The notes: generated by a model from the sequence alone, not told the origin. A DNA stretch of 64,000 nt from Candidatus Argoarchaeum ethanivorans (GCA_004193545.1 RPGO01000033.1:129841-193840), one strand, 5' to 3'; counted from the stretch's first letter, positions 25,665 to 34,140 are shown. Translations and numbers: made by a program.

Positions 25665-26015
25665 ATGATTGTTAAACATATTGTCAGTGAAGAATTACTA
25701 ACAATAGCAGAGGTAAAGCAGCTTCTGGAAAACGTTAAATCGGAGCGTGCCAGTGAAGAAGAGCTTGGTTATGAATTGCGACGAGCCATTTATCATGCTG
25801 AGACCTTTGCTAAGTTATCTGCTCAAAAATCAAGAGAACTTGTCAATAAACTGCTTTCACTTGAAAAGATAAAACCAGAGATTGCAGTTAGAATAGCTGA
25901 CATACTGCCTGCATCCTATGATGAAATACGATCAATCTACGCAAAGGAACGATTTACCCTCTCCGAAGAAGATTTAAAGCAGATCTTAGATATAGTAACA
26001 GAAGCCCAAGAATGA
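25665..26015 (+). CDS. rpoF: RNA polymerase subunit Rpo4 (RpoF, Rpb4 homologue)
   Basis: Forms the stalk of archaeal RNA polymerase with Rpo7. It is a 116-residue, mostly helical protein with the family's opening (IVKHIVSEELLTIAEVKQLLE) and an HRDC-like C-terminal half (KIKPEIAVRIADILPASYDEIRSIYAKER). Its position between L21e and a DUF655 protein is a well-known archaeal arrangement and supports the call. ATG start at 25665; no strong ribosome-binding site, suggesting coupling to L21e. Confidence 0.92.
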   Translation: MIVKHIVSEELLTIAEVKQLLENVKSERASEEELGYELRRAIYHAETFAKLSAQKSRELVNKLLSLEKIKPEIAVRIADILPASYDEIRSIYAKERFTLSEEDLKQILDIVTEAQE

Positions 26016-26092
26016 ACAGGCTCAATTGATAGAATATAAATAGTAATAAATATAAGATACACATCAAGTTGAGATGGAACGGGTAGATAGCT

Positions 26093-26707
26093 ATGCCAAT
26101 GAAAGAAAAAAAACCAGAGAAAGAGACTGTAGCATGGATTTTAGATTATCTACCCCATGGCCATCTGGACGACAGACGTCCTATCTATCAGAAAAAACCA
26201 CTGGTTCAAGCAATCGGAGAGGAACGGTTTGTTTTAATGGAAATGTACCAGGCAGAGAATACATCATCAATGGTCATGGACCGAGTGAATATTACTGATG
26301 ATCATATCTTTCATGTAAAACGTAGACTGAGATATAGGGATATAACAAACAGCTCCCAGAAGGAATTGCCTTTTGTAATTGAGAAGATCATTCTTAAAAA
26401 TGAAGAACGATTTATCGACTTCTTCAACAATGCTTATCCCATCACTGCAAGACTTCACATGTTGGAACTGCTCCCTGGTATTGGTAAAAAGCTTATGTGG
26501 AGTATAATTGAAGAGCGGGAGAAAGGCAAGTTCAACAGCTTTGCTGAACTTGTTGAACGGGTCAAAGGCTTGTATAATCCGGAAAAGTTCATCACTCACC
26601 GGGTTCTAGAAGAACTGAAGGATGACAGTATTAAGTATCGCATGTTTACCACGCCAATGAAACATGTTGGAGAGAAAGAAACACCGATACGACACCGGCG
26701 GCACTGA
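26093..26707 (+). CDS. DUF655 protein with helix-hairpin-helix domain
   Basis: A 204-residue archaeal conserved protein. The N-terminal half is an OB-like domain (AWILDYLPHGHLDDRRPIYQKKPLVQAIGEERFVLMEM). The C-terminal half has two helix-hairpin-helix units (LHMLELLPGIGKKLMWSIIEERE and FNSFAELVERVKGLYNPEKFITHRVLEEL), which bind DNA or RNA non-specifically. In many archaea it sits between rpoF and the KsgA dimethylase gene; ksgA is not next here because the region is cut off by repeats. Its function is unproven, probably RNA-related. Start ATG at 26093 in GATAGCTATG. Confidence 0.88.
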   Translation: MPMKEKKPEKETVAWILDYLPHGHLDDRRPIYQKKPLVQAIGEERFVLMEMYQAENTSSMVMDRVNITDDHIFHVKRRLRYRDITNSSQKELPFVIEKIILKNEERFIDFFNNAYPITARLHMLELLPGIGKKLMWSIIEEREKGKFNSFAELVERVKGLYNPEKFITHRVLEELKDDSIKYRMFTTPMKHVGEKETPIRHRRH

Positions 26708-26722
26708 AGCAGCCCATGAATC

Positions 26723-26767
26723 GAAGCCGTCAAATTAGCTTTTTGATTTAAAAGGCTATCTCTTTTT
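26723..26767. repeat. 45-bp perfect inverted repeat, right copy
   Basis: Exact reverse complement of 23833-23877. It starts GAAGCCGTCAAATTAGC and ends in a T run, just after the DUF655 stop. Confidence 0.85.
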
Positions 26768-26952
26768 TTGGATATGACTTGGCTTGCAGGCATGCTGCCT
26801 CCCTACCGACAGCTATAGCGTCTCAGCAACTTAATTTTTAGGCATGCGAGAATCTGTGAAGATGTCAGCCCCAACCTATCCACCATCGGAATAAATTCCG
26901 AGGCATCCCCGTTTGCCATAAGACTGGCATTTCTTCTATGTTTAGTCTATAT

Positions 26953-27279
26953 TTAAAAAATAATTAATAAAAGTCCAACCGAAAACCCCACCCCGTAAAT
27001 TACTAAACCGATTCTCCAATCATCCATTTTTGTAATTGTCAGCAAAAATGCGAACAAAGAACTTAACATAACAAACGAAGAGATTGGAGTGATGAATCCC
27101 CAGCAATTAAATTGAGCGGTCATTCCTTCTATTGCTTTACAGATTTCTTTCATAATTAAAATTAAGATACTACCTTCGTCAGGAGAAATACCTGTTTTGA
27201 ATCCAATTCCTGCCATTAGTCCGGTTATGAATCCTTCTACTAAAATTCTAAATTCCACAGGCATATAAGAGTTTGCCAT
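26953..27279 (-). CDS. small membrane protein, unknown
   Basis: A 108-residue protein I do not recognise. Two to three hydrophobic segments are visible: about 12-30 (LVEGFITGLMAGIGFKTGI, partly), 58-82 (FITPISSFVMLSSLFAFLLTI) and 90-107 (IGLVIYGVGFSVGLLLII). It is 48 bases downstream of the next gene on the same strand, so the two are probably one operon. The pair is enclosed by IS630-type ends, so it may be mobile cargo. ATG at 27279 follows GAGG. Confidence 0.55.
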   Translation of the reverse strand: MANSYMPVEFRILVEGFITGLMAGIGFKTGISPDEGSILILIMKEICKAIEGMTAQFNCWGFITPISSFVMLSSLFAFLLTITKMDDWRIGLVIYGVGFSVGLLLIIF

Positions 27280-27327
27280 ACCTCATTTTTCCTCTATTTT
27301 TTCAAAAATTTCATTTTATAATCTCCC

Positions 27328-28026
27328 TCAGTGACAGACAAAAGAATCTACAACCTCATTAAATAATTCATTTGTTTCTTCGCTACTATAAGTATCAATT
27401 CCTACATAGTATAATCGCTGACTTTGGTCACAATACCACATGCAATAAATATCATAGCTTGGCAATCCATAGTAAATATAGCTCAGCGGTGCGTACACTC
27501 CTTGATGTTCATTTATCGTTATCGTTTTTATTTCTTCCACTTTCACATTCGATACCCCCTCAAGTTTCATGGATTCATCCATCGTTTCTTTTAAAGTATC
27601 TTTCAAAGGGTAAAGTAATTCTGGTTCTGTTGCAGTTAGCCATGTGATATAGATTGATTTAGTCCCTTTATCATTTGTAACCTCAATCCCTCCAGAATTT
27701 TCATCTGGTTTTTCACTTAGATAACCCTCTTCTAAAATATTCATCACATCTGGTGGACATGTAAAAGAAAAGCCATATTTTTCATATTGGTAAGGAACTG
27801 GTGTAAATGGAATGGGTTCATATTCATCTGGATATTCATAAAAAGCATATTGGTAGACACTCCCAACCATACCAACCATAAAACCAAATAATAGGAACAT
27901 TATTATGAGTATAGCAAATGTCTTATTGCTTTTTGGTGACTCCCTCTTTACCCATTTCCAGCCAAAGTGGATAAAAAGATATGCAATGAGCAAGATACCA
28001 GTAAGATAACCCAAAAACTCTGGCAT
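27328..28026 (-). CDS. membrane protein with PsbP-like extracellular domain
   Basis: A 232-residue protein. Two transmembrane helices near the N-terminus (about 5-21 and 35-60, separated by a KWVKRESPKSNK loop) are followed by an extracellular domain from about residue 80. That domain starts YEKYGFSFTCPPDVMNI and shares the pattern of PsbP-like domains (a short hydrophobic F-S-F-x-C-P/Y-P-x-x-W start, then IYITWL and a VYAPLSYIYYG strand). Such domains occur in many archaeal membrane proteins of unknown job. It is probably co-transcribed with the 108-residue gene downstream. Confidence 0.55.
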   Translation of the reverse strand: MPEFLGYLTGILLIAYLFIHFGWKWVKRESPKSNKTFAILIIMFLLFGFMVGMVGSVYQYAFYEYPDEYEPIPFTPVPYQYEKYGFSFTCPPDVMNILEEGYLSEKPDENSGGIEVTNDKGTKSIYITWLTATEPELLYPLKDTLKETMDESMKLEGVSNVKVEEIKTITINEHQGVYAPLSYIYYGLPSYDIYCMWYCDQSQRLYYVGIDTYSSEETNELFNEVVDSFVCH

Positions 28027-28145
28027 GCTTTCTGTTTTAGTTATACCTTCTGTTATGCGAAAAGGGAAACTACCAATCCATACGCATCCTATGAAAAGAA
28101 AAATCCATCCAAATATCTTTTTTGTTCCTATTTTTATCTCTCTAA

Positions 28146-28404
28146 GTCACTATACCCTATACTTAAGTACAGAGCCAGTACAATCGCGTTTTCCCCCTTT
28201 TGCACATAATTCTGCGTCCTAATATATTTCTCAACAACTTCCTATTCACACAACTTTTGTGAGTGCATCCTACATAAAACTTACGGCTACGAAATATTTT
28301 GGTAAATATTCATACAAACACATACAGGTTGTTTGCCATAAGCATGAAGCATGAAAAACTTCATTAATGTTATTGATTCTTCAAGCGATACCAATGTTTT
28401 TCTA
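28146..28404 (+). repeat. dispersed repeat, copy 2 (pairs with 12212-12496)
   Basis: Direct copy of 12212-12496, about 25 bases shorter. The best-kept part is the last 110 bases, from AAATATTTTGGTAAATATTC to TTCAAGCGATACCAATGTTT. It begins about 120 bases upstream of the gene ending the mobile segment and lies within that segment. Confidence 0.65.
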
Positions 28405-28552
28405 TATGAAATCTTACAAATCTGCCTGGTTAAGAGCCGAAAACAATGTATTGATTGTGCCGCATTCTTCTTGCTGATTCATGCGGTGTGCAGCACTGCT
28501 TAGGAAACTCACAAATAATGATTTATCTGAACTATATCATTTTTATTTTTTA

Positions 28553-28686
28553 GTGGTTGTAAAGTTATTGGGTGTTGGTATTGTTTCGACCTGGTTGTAT
28601 ATTCAGGTATAATGTCTACTGTTCTGGGTTTGAACGTATGAAAGAAATTAGAGTTCTGGTATAACACCCAACAATTTGACAGCCCC
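28553..28686 (+). repeat. 134-bp MITE-like element, copy 1
   Basis: The same 134-base sequence occurs on the opposite strand at 38786-38919, with about a dozen differences by eye. Its ends are imperfect inverted repeats: GTAAAGTTATTGGGTGTT at the start and, reversed, GTCAAATTGTTGGGTGTT at the end. It has no coding frame. Confidence 0.75.
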
Positions 28687-28897
28687 ATTTTTTAGGAATT
28701 TTTAAGACACAGATTTACACAGTATTACTGGCAATAAATTCGGTTAATTTGTGGTGATGGACTATATTATGTCTGAAAATTAAATTGTCGTGACGCTATA
28801 TACTGTGCCATGTCTTTTTACTGATGATATAAATTTCAAAAGTTTTCGAAGGAGTCCAATCCACAGACTCGCTCGAGAACTACCTGGCTTCAAGAAA

Positions 28898-29051
28898 CTG
28901 CACAACTTCGTTGTGCAGAAAATAGCCAGCAACTGCATACTTCGTATGCGGAGATAATCAGTAACCTTTAATTTTTGATTGCGAAGCACTGCACACTTCG
29001 TGTACAGAAAATAATCAGTAGCTCTTAAGTCTTGATTGCGCAGCAATCAAG
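28898..29051. repeat. modular hairpin cluster
   Basis: Four palindromes: CTGCACAACTTCGTTGTGCA(G) at 28898-28918, CTGCATACTTCGTATGCGG at 28933-28951, CTGCACACTTCGTGTACAG at 28989-29007 and CTTGATTGCGCAGCAATCAA(G) at 29031-29051. Linkers contain GATAATCAGTAACCTTTAA and close variants. The order is the reverse of the cluster at 25.3 kb. Confidence 0.75.
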
Positions 29052-29177
29052 TGCAGAAAATACCGGTAACTTGTGAGTTCCTTGACACAACTTCAGCTAT
29101 CAACATTTTTGATTGAATCAGACTAATATAATTACAAAAAACCAGATAAAAATTTCAGGTCTGCTTAGGCAACACGC

Positions 29178-29239
29178 CTTCCCATGACAAAACCAAAGAA
29201 GCCTCAATAGAATAAAAAAAGACCTGTTAAATTAGAAAC
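29178..29239 (+). repeat. 62-bp direct repeat, copy 1 (pairs with 33065-33126)
   Basis: Begins CTTCCCATGACAAAACCAAA and ends TTAAATTAGAAAC. The copy at 33065-33126 differs at only a few positions. It lies about 90 bases upstream of the gene at 29330. Confidence 0.7.
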
Positions 29240-29329
29240 ACGAAATTTCCTATGTAATTTGATAACCTCAAGTTAACAGCCCAGTTCAATCATAATGTTA
29301 AAATATAGCCTGTTCTGTATATAGCTACA

Positions 29330-30199
29330 ATGGACAACAAAGGCGCTAAAATCCTTGCTATATTTCTGGTATCAACAATGGTGTTATCATCCATTGCATA
29401 TTTTGTAGGGAATACTGATGAAAACCAGACTAATGAGACTCTTCCGACCGATGAGCCTACTGACTTTTTCGATGTTGGTGGACAGTTGATAAGTGAACCA
29501 TTCACATCAATGCAGGATGCACTTAAAATAACACCTTCCGGAGCAGTGCATGCAGAATATGTTAACCTAAAGACAGTGGCAAACACTTCGATGGAATCGT
29601 TTGTTTTGAGTCAACTTCAAAGCGAAGGTCTGCCTGTCGAACAGTTAAACAAGCTCTATGATGCGAACACCGATTGCATATATTTTGCAGGTTTTAACAG
29701 CAGTTTTATATTAATGACTACATTCAAACCGCAGTATGTAACATTTAATTTTGTTGCAACGCCATACAGGTACTATAATCTTCTGCTGCGGCAGGACACC
29801 GATGCCACAAACGTGATGGGTAATCCAACCATATACGGGGCACAAAACGATGTGATCAACACACTTGACGTAATCGATGGAGTCACCAACCACACATCCT
29901 ATGATGACTATGAGGCAGTACTCACAAAAGCGCCGCCGGCAGAATATCAACGAATCACAAACAGCGTCCCTTTTGCAGAACAGTTCTATTCCGGACTAAC
30001 GAATCAGGAAAATAATACTGTTCTCAGAACAACCATTTATTATAATTTGAACGAAACAACACAATCAAAATTCGAGGCATTGCAGCAAAACAGCACAGAG
30101 AGGGGATTCAGCGAATATAATATTACAACAGCAGACAACCTGACAGTGGTTAATATCAAATCTACATTCTTAAACGTGATAAGCGAAGACGATCGGTAG
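29330..30199 (+). CDS. exported, membrane-anchored protein, unknown
   Basis: A 289-residue protein I do not recognise. An N-terminal hydrophobic helix (KILAIFLVSTMVLSSIAYFVG, about residues 7-27) acts as a signal anchor. An acidic, Thr-rich spacer (TDENQTNETLPTDEPTD) follows, then a soluble domain of about 240 residues with many predicted N-glycosylation sequons (NNT, NHT, NTS, NSS, NST, NLT). These features put it outside the cell. It stands alone on the plus strand upstream of dnaJ, 158 bases away. The start ATG at 29330 lies about 20 bases after a possible TATA-like AAAATATAG. Confidence 0.6.
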   Translation: MDNKGAKILAIFLVSTMVLSSIAYFVGNTDENQTNETLPTDEPTDFFDVGGQLISEPFTSMQDALKITPSGAVHAEYVNLKTVANTSMESFVLSQLQSEGLPVEQLNKLYDANTDCIYFAGFNSSFILMTTFKPQYVTFNFVATPYRYYNLLLRQDTDATNVMGNPTIYGAQNDVINTLDVIDGVTNHTSYDDYEAVLTKAPPAEYQRITNSVPFAEQFYSGLTNQENNTVLRTTIYYNLNETTQSKFEALQQNSTERGFSEYNITTADNLTVVNIKSTFLNVISEDDR

Positions 30200-30308
30200 G
30201 TCCTGCTGGACAAGACATTAAGCAGTATGCAGACGCGAACAGGTTCGTATTAACTGGCAGATGCTGCTTACAAAAGCTATTTACGAATTAATAAACCATA
30301 GCAAAGTT

Positions 30309-30323
30309 TATACTTTCGTATAC
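30309..30323. promoter_or_regulatory. palindrome upstream of dnaJ
   Basis: TATACTTTCGTATA has 5-bp arms around TTTC, within TTTATACTTTCGTATACATT. It lies about 35-50 bases before the dnaJ ATG, so it could overlap the promoter. A related ACGAAAGTATAAACG occurs near 55228-55242. Possible heat-shock operator; this is inference. Confidence 0.3.
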
Positions 30324-30357
30324 ATTAACAAAGTTGTTCTTTTAACAAGGTTATAAG

Positions 30358-31512
30358 ATGGCACAAAAAAGAGATTACTATGAGATACTTGGCATACCAA
30401 AGACTGCAAATGTTGACGAGATGAAGAAGGCATATCGCAAGCTTGCAATGAAATATCATCCCGATAAAAACAAAGCTCCTGATGCGGAAGACAGGTTTAA
30501 GGAAATATCGGAAGCTTATGGTGTGCTCTCAGATGAAACAAAACGCAAACAATACGATCAATTCGGACATGCTGGAATAGACAGCAAATACTCAAGGGAA
30601 GATATATTTAAAAATATTCACTTTGAGGATTTCTTTGGTGGTGGTGGCAGCAGGGGCAGCGGCAGCATATTTGACATATTTTTTGGTGGAGGAGGAGGCG
30701 CAAGAGAACATCGGCCGCAGCAGGGAGATGACCTCATCTACAAACTACAAATACCTTTTAAAACAGCAGTATTTGGTGTAAAAAGGGTTGTTGAGATACT
30801 CAAAACTGAAACATGCGGCGTTTGCGGCGGCAGCGGAGCAAAACCCGGAACTACCCCAAAAACATGCAGAGTATGCGGCGGGACAGGTCAAGTACAGCGC
30901 ACCCAGAACACCCCCTTCGGCAGATTTGCGACTTCAAGCACCTGCACAGCCTGCCATGGAACTGGAAAAATAATAGAGCATCCGTGTACAACCTGCCATG
31001 GAACTGGGGTTGTGAAGCGCAAGAAAAGAATATCAGTAAAAATACCTGCAGGAATAAGCAGCGGCTCAAGACTCCGCATCAGCGGTGAAGGTGAAGCAGG
31101 AAAACTTGGGGGACCTCCTGGCGACCTCTATGTTGATATATATGTTAGTCCAGATCCAATCTTCACGCGAGATGGTGATGATGTAATAATCAAGCAATCA
31201 ATAAGCATCACCCAGGCATCACTTGGCAGTGAAATCAAAGTATCAACACTTGATGGGGAGGTAAAAATAAAAATACCACATGGTACACAGACAGGAAAGA
31301 TCTTTAGAATAAAAGGCAAAGGGGTACTGCATTTGCATGGATATGGACGCGGTGATCAGCTTGTGGTTGTTACAGTTAAAACACCTGAAAAGCTTACCGC
31401 ACACCAGAAAGAGTTGTTGAGACAGATTGCACAATCATTTGGAGAAACAACTCACAGTAAGTCTGGTAGTATCCTCGACAAGGTAGTAAATGGCGTCAAG
31501 GAACATTTATAA
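30358..31512 (+). CDS. dnaJ: chaperone DnaJ (Hsp40)
   Basis: Co-chaperone that stimulates the DnaK ATPase and delivers unfolded proteins. The 384-residue protein has a J domain (residues 4-70, with YHPDKNKAP carrying the HPD triad at about 34-36). A Gly/Phe-rich region ([23 protein letters not shown]) follows. Then come four zinc repeats ([32 protein letters not shown], about residues 155-220) and the C-terminal peptide-binding domains. The full type I architecture is intact. grpE and dnaK are not in the window on either side, so the usual grpE-dnaK-dnaJ order ends or is broken upstream. ATG at 30358, preceded by AAGG. Confidence 0.95.
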   Translation: MAQKRDYYEILGIPKTANVDEMKKAYRKLAMKYHPDKNKAPDAEDRFKEISEAYGVLSDETKRKQYDQFGHAGIDSKYSREDIFKNIHFEDFFGGGGSRGSGSIFDIFFGGGGGAREHRPQQGDDLIYKLQIPFKTAVFGVKRVVEILKTETCGVCGGSGAKPGTTPKTCRVCGGTGQVQRTQNTPFGRFATSSTCTACHGTGKIIEHPCTTCHGTGVVKRKKRISVKIPAGISSGSRLRISGEGEAGKLGGPPGDLYVDIYVSPDPIFTRDGDDVIIKQSISITQASLGSEIKVSTLDGEVKIKIPHGTQTGKIFRIKGKGVLHLHGYGRGDQLVVVTVKTPEKLTAHQKELLRQIAQSFGETTHSKSGSILDKVVNGVKEHL

Positions 31513-31529
31513 AACTTAAGGCTACACAT

Positions 31530-31632
31530 CTCGATTGCTTCGCAATCGAGAGTTATTTTCGCACACGATGTGTGCGGTTCTGCACAACGAAGGTGCATAG
31601 TTGCTGGTAATTTCTGCATACGCAGTATGCAG
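31530..31632. repeat. modular hairpin cluster downstream of dnaJ
   Basis: Hairpins CTCGATTGCTTCGCAATCGA(G) at 31530-31550, GCACACGATGTGTGC at 31561-31575, an imperfect CTGCACAACGAAGGTGCATA(G) at 31580-31600 and CTGCATACGCAGTATGCAG at 31614-31632. A partial direct duplication of 'aaggaacatttataaaa...aaggctacacatct' brackets the cluster (31499-31531 and 31669-31701). Confidence 0.7.
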
Positions 31633-31693
31633 TGCTTGCACAATCGAGAGTTATTTCTATACAGGTATCAAGGAACATTTATAAAATTCAAGG

Positions 31694-32674
31694 CTACACA
31701 TCTACCTGGGGCACAAGGTCGCAACCACCACATGGCAAACACATGGTTTGTGACTGGTCTACACGAAGCTTGTATTTGTCAAGTTTTTCTTTTGTGATTT
31801 TTGCAAGTTTAAGCAAACGCTGTGGACTTGGGCGATTAGCAGTAATTTCCTTAGAGCGCAAAGGATGGACATCAATAGCACGCAGTATTGGTATTACGCC
31901 TATGCGAGCCAGTTCTTCAACACCCTGCTCCACGGTCTCGTCTGATTCCCCAAGTCCTATCAGCATATTTGAGTAAACCTTGTTTCTGCCAAAGACGCTA
32001 ACAGATTCCTTCAGTGCTTCAAGAATGAAATCAAGGTCAAGTCCAGGACACACCAGACTAAAAATGTTGCGATCCATTGTTTCAACATTGTATTTTATTT
32101 CATCGGCACCAGCCTCTTTTAGCATCACGGTAGAGTTTGCTGCAGGACATACTGATACGCCTATCGGGACATTATATTTTTTAAGAGCTTTTATCACCTC
32201 CACCGCACGTTTCACTTCTCTTCCAGGAGAATCTGCTACACCAGAGGTGATGGCTATCGCCTTAAGAAGCTGGGTGTGATATGCTCCTTCCACGAGTTCC
32301 TTAATCTCTTTAGTGTTTTTAATTTTACCATCTCTCAGCGGCACAGTGCAAAATTTGCAGTCATATATACACCGCTCGCTGATCGTTATGTAAGCCTGTT
32401 CCGGGCAGTGGATAAGTTCTTCTTCTATTCTCCCGCGTGTGAGTTCCCTGTTATCCATTAAAATAACAATGTCTTCCCCATCGAGAGCAGTATGTAATGG
32501 TGATTTGCGGTCGATTGTAAGTCGCACCCTGCGCTCCCCTGATCTAAAAAAGATAGACTTTTCACCAGCAGCAGGTCCTGCTGTTGACATACCAATTTTC
32601 CCAACAAGCGAAACATCAATATCAATAGAGCCAATCGATATAAGAACTGCTTTTATTTCAGCATCCATTTTCAT
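31694..32674 (-). CDS. radical SAM protein of the methanogen-conserved type
   Basis: A radical SAM enzyme of about 326 residues. An N-terminal region of about 100 residues comes first, then AYITISERCIYDCKFCTVPL with the Cys-x3-Cys-x2-Cys motif near residues 103-110. ITSGV and a TIM-barrel with KYNVETMDRNIFS and YSNMLIGLGES segments follow. The C-terminus ends CLPCGGCDLVPQVDV, so three further cysteines could bind a second cluster. Biotin-synthase-like barrel features are visible, but I cannot name the substrate. Similar proteins are known to me from methanogens. Start: ATG 32674 or 32668; an upstream TTG at 32677 is possible. It converges on dnaJ. Confidence 0.72.
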   Translation of the reverse strand: MKMDAEIKAVLISIGSIDIDVSLVGKIGMSTAGPAAGEKSIFFRSGERRVRLTIDRKSPLHTALDGEDIVILMDNRELTRGRIEEELIHCPEQAYITISERCIYDCKFCTVPLRDGKIKNTKEIKELVEGAYHTQLLKAIAITSGVADSPGREVKRAVEVIKALKKYNVPIGVSVCPAANSTVMLKEAGADEIKYNVETMDRNIFSLVCPGLDLDFILEALKESVSVFGRNKVYSNMLIGLGESDETVEQGVEELARIGVIPILRAIDVHPLRSKEITANRPSPQRLLKLAKITKEKLDKYKLRVDQSQTMCLPCGGCDLVPQVDV

Positions 32675-32715
32675 CAATCATCAAACCTTAACTGACGGCG
32701 CTATTTTACTATAGC

Positions 32716-32952
32716 TCAATGCTCTCTTATCTGGTGCATCTTTTTTATTTCATCCTCGGCAGCAGTCATAATTTCAAGATTTTCATCGTATATCTTCTTT
32801 ACGTTCTTGAGTGCCAGCCCAAGTTTTTTTTTCAATATTAACAGTTCCCGCGAAGACAAATGGTATTCAGGTGTATGCTCTATCCAAAGTTGTTCGACAT
32901 CGATAAGAGCATTAATAGCAGCTTTTGTTTGATCAACAACAATCCGATCCAT
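32716..32952 (-). CDS. small coiled-coil-like protein, unknown
   Basis: A 78-residue, highly helical, charged product (MDRIVVDQTKAAINALIDVE ... MTAAEDEIKKMHQIREH) that I do not recognise. I start it at ATG 32952 because CAGGA lies eight bases upstream; an in-frame ATG at 32985 would add 11 residues. The leucine and lysine spacing in SRELLILKKKLGLALKNVKKIYDENLEIM suggests a coiled coil. It precedes the radical SAM gene by about 40 bases on the same strand and may be in the same operon. Confidence 0.5.
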   Translation of the reverse strand: MDRIVVDQTKAAINALIDVEQLWIEHTPEYHLSSRELLILKKKLGLALKNVKKIYDENLEIMTAAEDEIKKMHQIREH

Positions 32953-32985
32953 ATTATTTTCCTGTTTATCGAACTCATGCAACAT

Positions 32986-33297
32986 AAAACTTGGTGCATT
33001 GGTCTTTGGTTAAGAGCCTATCCAAAAAGTTGAGAATCCCATGGAGAATACAGCCGATGTCGCGCTTTCCCATGACAAAACCAAAGAAGACTCAATAGAA
33101 CAAAAAAGACCTGTCAAATTAGAAACCGGAACTCTTAAACCCAATTTGACAGCCGCCCTCGAAAATACTACAATAAACGAAATGTATTTATAAAAAGAAA
33201 TCCAGAACAGGGGGTGGATTACAAGGAAGTTAGAATCTGCATGTAACCTAATAATAAAAAAGATAGAGTCTCATAAACCAAAAGGGAATTTAAGCAA
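32986..33297. other. gene-free region upstream of the CBS gene
   Basis: It contains copy 2 of the 62-bp direct repeat (33065-33126), a short AATTTGACAGCC motif shared with other repeat edges, and an AT-rich TATA-like TATTTATAAAA near 33184. No gene is seen. Confidence 0.55.
33065..33126 (+). repeat. 62-bp direct repeat, copy 2
   Basis: Matches 29178-29239 in the same orientation (CTTTCCCATGACAAAACCAA ... CAAATTAGAAAC). Confidence 0.7.
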
Positions 33298-34140
33298 ATG
33301 ATAGATATTGCCGTTGAAGATATAATGACAAGAGATGTAGTATATGCTACTATTCCAGGCTCAAGAGATGATGTACTGGATCTGTTAAAGAAGAAATTTG
33401 TCTCAGGCGTACCAGTAGTTAAGGATGGTAACCTCATTGGAATTGTCACTCGCACGAACCTTTTAGAGAATCCAGAGGAAGAACAAACGGCTTTGATAAT
33501 GGCCAGAAATCCAATCACAGCTTCACCTTACGAAGGAATTGAGGTTGCAGCTGCTCGATTAATCCAACATAATATTCGCCGTCTTCCAGTAATTGAAAAC
33601 AATAAATTGATAGGAATTATAACAGTTTCAGATATCATTAGCACGATAGGGGATATGGACATGAAAGAACCGGCAGGCAACTATATTGAAAACCATATTG
33701 TATCAGTATGGGAACAAACACCTCTTCCACTTGTTGGTAAAATCATGGAGCTTGCAGGAGTAAAAGCTGTGCCAGTACTCGATGCAGAGAATAATCTGGT
33801 TGGAATTGTAAGTGATAAAGACTTAATTCATGCAAGCAGCATAGTTGACACCGTTGAAAAATCAGATATGTCGGCAGGCTCGGATGAAGACGCCTGGACA
33901 TGGGATTCTATGAGGGATACGATGAGTTTATACTATAGCGTTTCCAGGATACAGCTTCCAAACGTTCCTGTTAAGGATGTTATGAGAGATCATGATGCGA
34001 CTATTATGTCTACAACGCCAGTCAGCGAGTGTGCACGAAAAATGCGCCGCGGGAAGATAGAATACCTGCCTGTGATAAGACCAAATCAAAAAATAAAAGG
34101 GTTAATAAAAGACAGGGATTTGTTAAAAGCCATAGCATAA
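33298..34140 (+). CDS. protein with four CBS domains
   Basis: A 280-residue cytoplasmic protein made of four CBS motifs in tandem (about 5-60, 68-125, 130-190 and 218-280). Each carries the pattern ...D-V-M-T/R...V-x-x-x...P-V-V/I-D...L-x-G-I-V-S/T-x-x-D-L. Examples are VEDIMTRDVVYATIPGS, GIVTRTNLL, GIITVSDI, GIVSDKDLI and GLIKDRDLL. CBS pairs bind adenosine nucleotides or SAM and act as sensors. Stand-alone four-CBS proteins are common in methanogens, and their partners are mostly unknown. It is separated by 48 bases from thg1 and may share a message. ATG at 33298. Confidence 0.85.
   Translation: MIDIAVEDIMTRDVVYATIPGSRDDVLDLLKKKFVSGVPVVKDGNLIGIVTRTNLLENPEEEQTALIMARNPITASPYEGIEVAAARLIQHNIRRLPVIENNKLIGIITVSDIISTIGDMDMKEPAGNYIENHIVSVWEQTPLPLVGKIMELAGVKAVPVLDAENNLVGIVSDKDLIHASSIVDTVEKSDMSAGSDEDAWTWDSMRDTMSLYYSVSRIQLPNVPVKDVMRDHDATIMSTTPVSECARKMRRGKIEYLPVIRPNQKIKGLIKDRDLLKAIA

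Larger units (their letters stand above)
26818..28796. mobile_element. 1979-bp segment bounded by IS630-type ends, without transposase
   Basis: The left boundary reads GCGTCTCAGCAACTTAATTT, matching the right-end type of the IS at 21097-22270. The right boundary, on the reverse strand, reads GCGTCACGACAATTTAATTT and continues CAGACATAATA, matching the left-end type. Both are flanked by TA (26816-26817 and 28797-28798). Inside are two membrane-protein genes on the minus strand, one copy of a 260-285-bp repeat and one 134-bp MITE-like repeat. It may be a non-autonomous cargo element moved in trans, or an old IS whose transposase was replaced. Confidence 0.5.
28027..29329. other. 1.3-kb gene-free, repeat-packed region
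   Basis: I find no gene. The stretch holds, in order: the 260-bp repeat (28146-28404), the MITE-like repeat (28553-28686), text resembling 'cacagatttacacag' (28704-28720), the right IS630-type end (28771-28796), a hairpin cluster (28898-29051), and a 62-bp direct repeat (29178-29239). It looks like a landing zone for small elements. Confidence 0.65.
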
